Origin: a virus | Length of the DNA stretch: 64,000 nucleotides | IMG/VR virus record: IMGVR_UViG_3300008627_000683 | Location: 1-64,000 of that record | Reading direction: 5' to 3' (one strand) | Shown: in pieces, positions 57,922 through 64,000 of the stretch | Numbering within the stretch: the first letter of the stretch is position 1 | Layout of the letters: every line of letters begins with the position of its first letter | Notes under the pieces: generated by a model | The model's database searches: none | Seen by the model: only the letters and a program-made list of their open reading frames with translations | What the model was told of the DNA's origin: nothing | Made by a program: the position numbers and the translations under genes

Positions 57922-58507
57922 GGTTATTGTTAGCTAACCAAGCAGTATATATACTCCGATAATAACTTTCTATCTCAATAACATCTAACAACTTTCCATT
58001 AACTATATCTTCTAGTTTAATAATATTATCAGTGTGCTGTTTAATTAGGTGAGAGAAATGTATATACATTTCTGCATATTGTTTTATAGTTGTAGCGTCA
58101 CATACTTGGGTCATTTCTTCCCACGTGTGGGGGCGATGTAACTGTTTAAATCGCTCTGCGGCCCACATTGCTATGTCAAAGTCATCGACAGTAATACCTA
58201 TGAAGTCGTGTTTTCGTTCAATATGGTAGGCCAAATCATGACTTGGAATACTACCATAATATTTTGCAATTTCTATTAGGTAATGATCTTTCTCACTATT
58301 ATTTTTAAATAAATGGGGTTTTTTAAGTCTACTACGATCTTTTGATAACCTGATTCTATTAGAATCAGACCTGATTCTATTAGAATCAGACCTGATATCA
58401 GACCTGATTCTATTCTTATTAATTTTGCCATTGCATGAATCATATAGCATAGTAATAAGATCACCGCATGATCCGCCCATGTAAACTATAAGGAATAAGT
58501 CTTTCAT
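57917..58507 (-). CDS. Hypothetical protein with palindromic repeat insert, 196 aa
   Basis: Start MKDLFLIVYMGGSCGDLITM looks natural, with a glycine loop suggesting nucleotide binding (P-loop-like, though no K). A repetitive Arg/Ser/Asn region (RIRSDSN units) at residues 35-53 is encoded by 21-bp palindromic repeats. The C-terminal half is helical (DIAMWAAERFKQLHRPHTWE). Its start lies inside the small 58461-58643 gene. Function unknown. Confidence 0.6.
   Translation of the reverse strand: MKDLFLIVYMGGSCGDLITMLYDSCNGKINKNRIRSDIRSDSNRIRSDSNRIRLSKDRSRLKKPHLFKNNSEKDHYLIEIAKYYGSIPSHDLAYHIERKHDFIGITVDDFDIAMWAAERFKQLHRPHTWEEMTQVCDATTIKQYAEMYIHFSHLIKQHTDNIIKLEDIVNGKLLDVIEIESYYRSIYTAWLANNNL
58351..58417. 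repeat. 21-bp direct repeats each holding an inverted repeat
   Basis: TGATTCTATTAGAATCAGACC is present at 58351-58371 and 58372-58392, then truncated as TGATATCAGACC (58393-58404) and again partially. Each full unit contains TGATTC-TATTA-GAATCA. Inside the 57917-58507 coding sequence. Confidence 0.85.
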
Positions 58508-58643
58508 TAATTGATTTATGATTGGGTGTGGCGTTTTGTTTTGTAACGAGTTCTGCTTTACCTTTACTATACTGCTCGTCATACCATTTACGTAAATTTT
58601 CTAGAATACGTAAATCTTCTGTAAGTAATTCGTTTATTAACAT
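58461..58643 (-). CDS. Small leader-bearing protein, 60 aa
   Basis: Reads MLINELLTEDLRILENLRKW at its start; L-T-E/D is a possible gp21 site, so a complete little packaged peptide or a leader-only protein is possible. It overlaps the next gene by 47 bases in another frame. Either a true overlap or the remnant of a frameshifted fusion. Confidence 0.5.
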   Translation of the reverse strand: MLINELLTEDLRILENLRKWYDEQYSKGKAELVTKQNATPNHKSINERLIPYSLHGRIMR

Positions 58644-58652
58644 TATTTTTTC

Positions 58653-59159
58653 TTATTTATTGGTCAGACTAACACTTTCTACATTTAATGAAATATCACG
58701 TCTATCTAATTTATTAATTTCTCTAGACTTTTCTCCGATTCCTCTTTCTTGTGCAAAACTAATCTTGGGCGTGCCATCTTGGTTGACGTCATCAATATAA
58801 TAATTTGCTATGAGAAACTCCTTGGTACTGGGATTGTCCGCACTAGGATCTTGTGTCGCGACTACGCGAGAAGGACTTTTAGATACTACAAACCAAAGCT
58901 CTGCCACGTCTGTTAATTTTGGTATTACCGTAAACTGTTGGCCCGGCACCATACCGCGCACTATTTGTTTTTGTTCCGCTTCCGACTTTTTCTTCATTAA
59001 AGTGGGGCCATTGGGATTATCTAGATCAATACGTTTATCTCTAAGATCTATACTAGTCTCTGTACTATCACCCGCATTAGAAGCCAGCGGCAAGGTTGTG
59101 CCTCGAACAGGTCCAGAAATTTGATATACTGCTTCTGTAAATAATTCTTCTAGCTTCAT
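58653..59159 (-). CDS. Predicted packaged protein with capsid-targeting-like leader, 168 aa
   Basis: Starts MKLEELFTEAVYQISGPV, a very clear leader with F-T-E/A. The body is a soluble, mixed alpha/beta domain without known motifs (KLTDVAELWFVVSKSPSRVV). Overlaps the next gene as ATGA. Function unknown. Confidence 0.62.
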   Translation of the reverse strand: MKLEELFTEAVYQISGPVRGTTLPLASNAGDSTETSIDLRDKRIDLDNPNGPTLMKKKSEAEQKQIVRGMVPGQQFTVIPKLTDVAELWFVVSKSPSRVVATQDPSADNPSTKEFLIANYYIDDVNQDGTPKISFAQERGIGEKSREINKLDRRDISLNVESVSLTNK

Positions 59160-59437
59160 TTGGAGGCCTTATTTAACCGTTGTTTCATAATGCTTGCCGG
59201 ATTAGTTCTTTTTGTTCTAGCAGATTTTCTCGCAATTCTTGCTCCTAACTTTGCTTTAGTCATACGTAATTTAAAACGCTTTTTGATATCTGGAGCCGCA
59301 AAACATTGGGCAGGTTTGGACACAATGCGTCCTTTTCTTCTGCCGCCGGTGCAACGATACTTTCGAACTAATTTATTTCCTTGGCGTTGCCATGCCATTT
59401 TTGTTTCGTTTATGCCAAAGAGTTCTTCTAAATACAT
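59156..59437 (-). CDS. Basic Cys-containing protein with capsid-targeting-like leader, 93 aa
   Basis: Starts MYLEELFGINETKMAWQR (I-N-E/T). The rest is strongly basic: KLVRKYRCTGGRRKGRIVSK, then KAKLGARIARKSARTKRTN. This is the profile expected of a DNA-condensing internal head protein like T4 IPI-III. Coupled to the SGNH gene by TAATG. Confidence 0.65.
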   Translation of the reverse strand: MYLEELFGINETKMAWQRQGNKLVRKYRCTGGRRKGRIVSKPAQCFAAPDIKKRFKLRMTKAKLGARIARKSARTKRTNPASIMKQRLNKASK

Positions 59438-60666
59438 TATAATGTATTTAGTAATTTTGCTACGTCTTTTTCAATTACACTGTAAGATACGTTAGCAAGA
59501 ACAAAACTAAAAAAATCACCATTATGGGCGCTGTCTCTTGCAAGAAGTTTAAGATGCATATTTGGAAGTTTGCAGTTAGAGTCAACGCCTTCAAAATAAT
59601 CGTCGTATAATCCGCTAGTTATACCTTTATATATTTTCACCATTGCTTTTTTTAAATTTCTAGAATCATACCCAATAACATTTTTTTGTGTTTTAATTAC
59701 TAAGTAATCCATCATAGCCTCTTCTTGGGCAATGACATTTATAAACGATCTGTTGTCTTTGTCTAAAACATATTCTCGTGTATTAATAAATTTAAGGTAA
59801 TACATTAAATTCCGTATACCAGACGAACAGGTATACGCCTTGCATAATTCAGTAAATAACCCATTAAACTGTTGAAAATTAGCAAAGGAATAAAATATTA
59901 TATTGTTATATTCACACAAATCACGAACTATCGAAAAATTCTTACAAAAGTTTTGATATCGTGTTTGTATATCAAGACTACCGGTGTTTGCGTAATCTAT
60001 AACAGCCCTGTTGTAAATTGCTAAAAATTCTTCACCCGGCACCAATGTGTATGTGCCGTGTTCAATTACATTTTCAAATAAATCAATAAATTCAGAATTT
60101 ATTGATAGTAACGAATTGATTCCTATATCATACCTTCTCCAGGCCGGAGGTACCCACAGCACAATATTTGGTTTTATAATATCAATTAATTGATATAATT
60201 GTACTGTATTTAAATCTGAACTAGCACCAGGTGTACCAAGGTTAAAAACTTCAACGTCATTGGTATTAAATTGAGCAGATATTAATTTTTTGAGTTGTTC
60301 TGCCCAAGTGCTACTATCGTCTATTCCTAAACCAAATGCGTGACTGCATCCAATGGTTACTATTTTTAATTTTGCATCTGAATTAAAGCTAGGACCGCGA
60401 TATCCGTGTGCATTTAAGGTATACTTGACTGTTTTGCCTTTCCAATACGGATTTATTATTTTTTTATCGTACTCAAAAAAATCAAACTCATAAGTTCGTG
60501 AAGGATTTAATATATAATTATTATAAATCTCATAACCGTATATATTATTTGGACCTGAAAAGTCTTCACCTTCTGGAAATAACGGCGGTTTAGATAAAGC
60601 TGATAATTCAGGATCCCAAAATCCCTTCGTCCACTTTGAAGTGCTACGATATTCTTCGTAATTCAT
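59437..60666 (-). CDS. SGNH-hydrolase-like protein, 409 aa
   Basis: The SGNH block I LKIVTIGCSHAFGLGIDDSS (near residue 104) and a GTPGASSDLN block are present, preceded by about 100 residues containing FWDPELSALSKPPLFPEG. The C-terminal SAHNGDF may hold the catalytic His. Related proteins are widespread in marine T4-like phages. Substrate unknown, perhaps acyl groups on surface glycans. Confidence 0.7.
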   Translation of the reverse strand: MNYEEYRSTSKWTKGFWDPELSALSKPPLFPEGEDFSGPNNIYGYEIYNNYILNPSRTYEFDFFEYDKKIINPYWKGKTVKYTLNAHGYRGPSFNSDAKLKIVTIGCSHAFGLGIDDSSTWAEQLKKLISAQFNTNDVEVFNLGTPGASSDLNTVQLYQLIDIIKPNIVLWVPPAWRRYDIGINSLLSINSEFIDLFENVIEHGTYTLVPGEEFLAIYNRAVIDYANTGSLDIQTRYQNFCKNFSIVRDLCEYNNIIFYSFANFQQFNGLFTELCKAYTCSSGIRNLMYYLKFINTREYVLDKDNRSFINVIAQEEAMMDYLVIKTQKNVIGYDSRNLKKAMVKIYKGITSGLYDDYFEGVDSNCKLPNMHLKLLARDSAHNGDFFSFVLANVSYSVIEKDVAKLLNTL

Positions 60667-60678
60667 ATACGATACTTA

Positions 60679-60927
60679 TTATTGAATGGTTAATAGATAG
60701 ATCAATGCTGAAAATAGTGCGGTGATAATGGAGCCACTAAGGACCCACATAGATTTGTATTTGTTTTTTTCTTGGACTAGCAAGTTATGCCTAATCTCAT
60801 CGAGTTGCTGTTCAATGACAGTCAAACGACTTTCGATTCGTTCCATATTCTCCTCCAGGTACCCGTATCTCTCTGAGCAAATCTCAACGTGTGCCTCAAG
60901 GCTCTGCCTTTCAATTTCTGATGGCAT
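60679..60927 (-). CDS. Coiled-coil protein with C-terminal membrane anchor, holin/XhlA-like, 82 aa
   Basis: Residues 1-52 form a coiled coil (LEENMERIESRLTVIEQQLDEI), then one helix (WVLSGSIITALFSALIYLLT) ends the protein. This is the XhlA-type pattern of phage haemolysin/holin partners. An AGGAG ribosome site supports the start. The lysozyme gene is 4 kb away. Confidence 0.55.
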   Translation of the reverse strand: MPSEIERQSLEAHVEICSERYGYLEENMERIESRLTVIEQQLDEIRHNLLVQEKNKYKSMWVLSGSIITALFSALIYLLTIQ

Positions 60928-61054
60928 AACAACTCCTAAAATGTGTAATAATGCCTACCGCCCGCCCTGTATTATATGTGCCTTTTATATGCCTCTTCAT
61001 TTCGCCTAAAATGAGCCTAAGTCTTTGCCTAGTACTGTATTTACTCAAAAATTT

Positions 61055-61606
61055 CTAGAAATTAACTAATAGTTTATCGGAGGAAGTAATATAAATGTTT
61101 TTAATTTTAGGGTTTAAAGCATTCCAAACGGGGGTTTTTATTTTAGCAGTTTCTGTTAAATTTAAAATAACTGGAACGTTTGTTAGATCTTTCATTAATC
61201 CAGATGCAGGTATGGCTTCTTCGCCTCGCTCTAGATATAATCCAGGTTGTTCAACAGTAAAGGAAGTAGTCCAAAAAACATGTTTTCCTTTAAATGAAGA
61301 TCCAAAATTTAAAGCTTTGATGTCGTCTACTGAATATTTTTGGGGTTTTTCGATATACATAGGATTGCCGCGTAAACTAATAGTTTGAATTAAAGTTTCT
61401 AAATTACTTTGTTGTCCTCTACTTTTATTCCAAGACTTTTCATTATTAACCAATTGATTAATGTCATCTACAAAAGCAGGGGCGTCAGGTCTGTATTGTG
61501 CTACAAGGCCAGTTTGTGATATATCAATTAAAGTATGTATTGTCAAAAACTCACCAACACCTGAACCAAATCTGCCGCCGGCGGCTAATCCTTTTTCTCT
61601 TGCCAT
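61055..61606 (-). CDS. Predicted virion protein, 183 aa
   Basis: Starts MAREKGLAAGGRFGSGVGEF; strand-rich with a hydrophobic and Gly-containing middle and no membrane segment. The position next to the small decoration-like proteins suggests a tail or head component. Function unknown. Confidence 0.55.
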   Translation of the reverse strand: MAREKGLAAGGRFGSGVGEFLTIHTLIDISQTGLVAQYRPDAPAFVDDINQLVNNEKSWNKSRGQQSNLETLIQTISLRGNPMYIEKPQKYSVDDIKALNFGSSFKGKHVFWTTSFTVEQPGLYLERGEEAIPASGLMKDLTNVPVILNLTETAKIKTPVWNALNPKIKNIYITSSDKLLVNF

Positions 61607-61664
61607 TTGTATACCTATAATATGCTACTATTATATTTAGTATAGATTATTTAGCCAAATAAAA

Positions 61665-61686
61665 AGCGGAATGTTACCATTCCGCT
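61665..61686 (-). terminator. Rho-independent terminator
   Basis: Stem AGCGGAATG/CATTCCGCT with a 4-base loop, followed on the minus strand by CTTTTTATTT, just after the 61710-62081 gene. Confidence 0.85.
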
Positions 61687-61709
61687 GTTTTATTATATAA
61701 TATATTAAA

Positions 61710-62081
61710 TTATAGAACGTATGTTTTTGCTGTTACTGTTGCTGATGCAAAGTTTACAGAATCAACTGTACCCAAAGCAATTAAAACATCTTCTAAGTGA
61801 GCGGCCAATGTTTCACTGGCTGAGCCATCATATGTGTCTGTACCGTATTCACCCTCGACACAAACTGAAATATTGTTGTCTGCACTATGTAGTGCGCCAA
61901 TAATTACAATGTTAAAGCCTGCGCCTTGAATTGCATCCATGGCGGCTGCTACTGCTGATGTTGGGCCTAGCTTTCCTGAAACATCTGCGCCAAAATCAAT
62001 ATCTAAGTGTGCTAATGTTTTACCTAGAAAATTGGTGCTAAGACCAAATGATGCAGGTACTGTTCTTGTTACTGAAGCCAT
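61710..62081 (-). CDS. Small, highly expressed virion-type protein, 123 aa
   Basis: Alanine/valine-rich with no cysteine-rich or membrane segment (MASVTRTVPASFGLSTNFLG...). Own late promoter, AGGAG ribosome site and terminator make it a single strong transcription unit, as for capsid decoration or tail proteins. Similar size and composition to 62220-62549. Confidence 0.6.
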   Translation of the reverse strand: MASVTRTVPASFGLSTNFLGKTLAHLDIDFGADVSGKLGPTSAVAAAMDAIQGAGFNIVIIGALHSADNNISVCVEGEYGTDTYDGSASETLAAHLEDVLIALGTVDSVNFASATVTAKTYVL

Positions 62082-62112
62082 TTTAAATCTCCTAATCTAG
62101 CGTTGTTATCTT

Positions 62113-62120
62113 TATTTATA
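62113..62120 (-). promoter_or_regulatory. T4-type late promoter TATAAATA
   Basis: Minus-strand octamer 31 bases before the start at 62081, leaving a normal leader with an AGGAG site. Confidence 0.75.
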
Positions 62121-62140
62121 TACAAAAATACAAAATAAAA

Positions 62141-62164
62141 AAGCGGGATATTTCTATCCCGCTT
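62141..62164 (-). terminator. Rho-independent terminator
   Basis: Stem AAGCGGGATA/TATCCCGCTT with a 4-base loop and a minus-strand U-rich tail (TTTTATTTT), after the 62220-62549 gene. Confidence 0.85.
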
Positions 62165-62219
62165 TTCTTGGAATCATTTGTTTCTAGCAATGCTAAAAAC
62201 TGTGATTTTACGCTAATAA

Positions 62220-62549
62220 TTAAGCTAAGCTAACACCTGTGATTGTTTTGACACTTAGTGTTTGTGCGGCAATTGCGTCTAGACGTGCTTCTAGTGCTGT
62301 CCATACTGCGCCTGAACCGGCTGCAATGTGAGCGTGTGCGCCTGAAAGACCTACTACGAAGCCAGCGGCTGTAACTGTGCCTACGAACTCAACTGTACCG
62401 TGCTGTGCAATTGCTTCTAGTGCTAGTTGTGCATCTGTATCTGTTGTAAAGTCGCCACCTGTTGAACATACCCATGTAATGTCACGAACACCTGCGTACT
62501 CTGAATTATCTTGTGCTGTTGAATAAGCTGGATTTGTATAACCTGCCAT
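62220..62549 (-). CDS. Small, highly expressed virion-type protein, 109 aa
   Basis: Ala/Thr/Val/Gly-rich (MAGYTNPAYSTAQDNSEYAG...), no membrane segment. As with its neighbour it has its own late promoter (62603-62610), AGGAG ribosome site and terminator. A decoration or tail-tube role is plausible. Confidence 0.6.
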   Translation of the reverse strand: MAGYTNPAYSTAQDNSEYAGVRDITWVCSTGGDFTTDTDAQLALEAIAQHGTVEFVGTVTAAGFVVGLSGAHAHIAAGSGAVWTALEARLDAIAAQTLSVKTITGVSLA

Positions 62550-62602
62550 TTTTCTAATCTCCTATATCTTGTAATGTATAGATTTCTCTATACCGTTAAT
62601 AT

Positions 62603-62610
62603 TATTTATA
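62603..62610 (-). promoter_or_regulatory. T4-type late promoter TATAAATA
   Basis: Minus-strand octamer 53 bases upstream of the start at 62549. Confidence 0.7.
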
Positions 62611-62649
62611 TCTAATTAGAAAAAATAAACTACGCTATTTCATTGCATA

Positions 62650-63339
62650 TTATTTATTGGCTAGCCACTTTCCTATTCCTTTGCCTACCACATAACCACC
62701 GGCTGTCGCTAGTGCAATTTTTGCTGGTGTACTAATGCCTGTTTTTTCTGGATCTTTAGCACTTTTATCTTCATATCCACCCTTACGCATAAATCCTTCA
62801 TATGGGCCGCGTAAATCACTTTTAGGTGTTTTGGCCCTCAATGCCTGTAACAATCTAGTAGTACCTTGCTTGCGCTCAGTACCATATAATCTATTCCAAT
62901 CACTTAACAATCTTCTTACAGCACTATACTGCCCATTTCTAATACCTAAATTACGCTCTAAACTCATTAAAAATTGTTTGTCGAAGTTCGGATTAGCCTT
63001 ACCTTGTGCCACATCTCTGAGATACCTTTTAAATTGTAATAAAGGCATACTTGCCCTACCAACTGGGCCAATTTGATTTGCGTATCTTTCTGGATTACTA
63101 AAAACAGCTACCCAGTTGTGTAAATCTGTTGCTGTTGATCTAATATTACTGAAATCTTGATATTGCAAAGTTTTTCTAGCATATTCTGATGCCTGCGCGG
63201 CTGTGCTGGGATCAAATCGCATTGCCTGCAATGATAATACCGTCAAGTAAATACTTTCTGCCACTTGTTCAGCACTAAGATTCAAACCACGCTGGGTGCG
63301 TAGTGCTCGTGCTTCTGTTAAATCTTTAATAAAACCCAT
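62650..63339 (-). CDS. Predicted packaged protein with leader-like start, 229 aa
   Basis: The start at 63339 gives MGFIKDLTEARALRTQRG (L-T-E/A), overlapping the upstream stop as TGATG; three earlier codons are left out. The body is basic and helical, ending in a glycine-rich hydrophobic segment (LATAGGYVVGKGIGKWLANK). A membrane-active, head-packaged protein is possible. Confidence 0.55.
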   Translation of the reverse strand: MGFIKDLTEARALRTQRGLNLSAEQVAESIYLTVLSLQAMRFDPSTAAQASEYARKTLQYQDFSNIRSTATDLHNWVAVFSNPERYANQIGPVGRASMPLLQFKRYLRDVAQGKANPNFDKQFLMSLERNLGIRNGQYSAVRRLLSDWNRLYGTERKQGTTRLLQALRAKTPKSDLRGPYEGFMRKGGYEDKSAKDPEKTGISTPAKIALATAGGYVVGKGIGKWLANK

Positions 63340-64000
63340 CAACCCCACTCCTTTTGACTTAAAAAGTTTCTTCTTGAAAACTCCATTCTATCTACTAATT
63401 TTACGGCATTACCTATTCTATCAATTGCTACAAAACCCTCGGGGTCTGCTACCTCGTAGCCGCCATCTGTTTTATAAAATGTTCCAATACCTTCTACTTT
63501 GTTTAATTTGTTTACTAAGATCATTTTAATCTGTACGATTTGTTTATATATGCCAAGTATTGCTAATAATGTATTACTGTTATCTTCGATAAACTGTTTG
63601 TTTGCTTCTATTTTTTGTACACGCGCCTGTCCTGCAGGCCCTTCAATACCAGTTTTTAGTTTATCAATTTCGGCTTGCATACGATCATCATAATAGTTAA
63701 TAAAGTCTTGCAAGAAATTTGTAGCATTGGATACTTGTCCTTCTCCTTGGCGAATCTTTTCGTTAATAAAGATGGGAATATATTTCATAAACTCTTCATT
63801 TTTCAACATTGTGTTGAATTTTGAGGCATTTGTTTTAGATAAAATATCACTCATCTTCTCAACACCGCGCCTTACAGAATCTGTTTCTCTTGCAGTTAAT
63901 GTAGCAACGCCTGTTAAATCTTTATACGTAGCATCATCCATCCAAACTTTTTTGTTACCTTCTGGTGCTATTACACCATATTGTGTTTGCATGTCACTAA
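63339..64000 (-). CDS. Hypothetical protein, probably 5'-truncated by the window edge
   Basis: The frame has an ATG at 63992 (MQTQYGVIAPEGNKKVWM), but it stays open to the window edge, so the gene may begin beyond 64000. The product is helical and charged, with a C-terminal KLVDRMEFSRRNFLSQKEWG. Probably a structural or internal protein of a marine T4-like phage. It is coupled to the next gene by TGATG. Confidence 0.55.
   Translation of the reverse strand, partial: SDMQTQYGVIAPEGNKKVWMDDATYKDLTGVATLTARETDSVRRGVEKMSDILSKTNASKFNTMLKNEEFMKYIPIFINEKIRQGEGQVSNATNFLQDFINYYDDRMQAEIDKLKTGIEGPAGQARVQKIEANKQFIEDNSNTLLAILGIYKQIVQIKMILVNKLNKVEGIGTFYKTDGGYEVADPEGFVAIDRIGNAVKLVDRMEFSRRNFLSQKEWG

Noticed and set aside
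58351-58417. CRISPR-like array
   Set aside because: Units are directly adjacent without unique spacers and lie in a coding frame; no cas genes nearby.
1-64000. tRNA genes
   Set aside because: I looked for T-loop signatures (GTTCGAAT-like with flanking stems) and found none outside coding regions; a tRNAscan-SE run would be decisive.

Overview
This window is a stretch of a large, AT-rich, T4-like (myovirus-type) phage genome. About 90 tightly packed genes lie mostly on the minus strand, with short + strand runs. Evidence for a T4-like phage: the T4-type late promoter octamer TATAAATA (NATAAATA in its relatives) recurs upstream of genes; tail-fibre genes (18156-19088, 47165-48997), a PAAR spike-tip protein (42540-42830), a T4-type lysozyme (56081-56917) and SpeD, IscA/HesB, Hsp20, glutaredoxin and class II ribonucleotide reductase genes typical of marine T4-like phages are present. 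The host is probably a marine alphaproteobacterium, possibly SAR11-like: the phage carries a circularly permuted, two-piece tmRNA with an alphaproteobacterial acceptor piece, and a transporter of the SbmA/BacA family. Major capsid, terminase and replication genes lie outside the window.

Layout. 0.1-5 kb: small proteins, a zinc ribbon, SpeD and an amidinotransferase. 5-12.8 kb: an outer-membrane barrel, elongation factor G and the complete PrkA-YeaH-SpoVR stress module. 12.9-29.6 kb: accessory genes (glycosyltransferase-like, radical SAM, SGNH proteins, methyltransferase-like, deoxyribosyltransferase, IscA, HAD, nucleotidyltransferase-cupin fusion, SbmA/BacA transporter, mini-MscS and several exported proteins). 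29.6-35 kb: a translation and proteostasis block made of tmRNA, bL33 (too short for common ORF cut-offs), ClpS, Hsp20 and bS21, interleaved with a TolQ/TolR-like membrane cluster. 35-47 kb: a coiled-coil membrane protein with valine-glutamate repeats, a class II aaRS-like enzyme, internal-protein candidates, PAAR spike, Sm-like protein, CDF transporter, glutaredoxin, second amidinotransferase and the B12-dependent ribonucleotide reductase. 47-64 kb: fibre and other virion-type genes, an MGME1-like exonuclease, a third radical SAM protein and a run of small genes.

Three themes stand out. (1) EF-G, bS21, bL33, tmRNA, ClpS and Hsp20 together look like a kit for taking over translation and protein quality control. 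(2) At least 13 otherwise unrelated proteins, most between 53 and 59.5 kb, start with the same short leader (M, basic or other, I/L/F, x, E/D, I/L/F, usually then L/I/F-x-E). It resembles the T4 capsid-targeting sequence cut by the gp21 protease, so these may be head-packaged, injected proteins; two look like GNAT acetyltransferases and one is a lysozyme. (3) Many late promoters sit only 4-6 bases before the start codon, which predicts leaderless late mRNAs. Other genes carry sigma-70-type promoters with exact 17-base spacing, so early and late control can be told apart by eye.

Genes are often coupled by TAATG, TGATG, TAGTG or ATGA stop-start overlaps. Apart from the tmRNA locus, no gene-free stretch exceeds 300 bases. 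I saw no tRNA genes, CRISPR arrays or insertion sequences.
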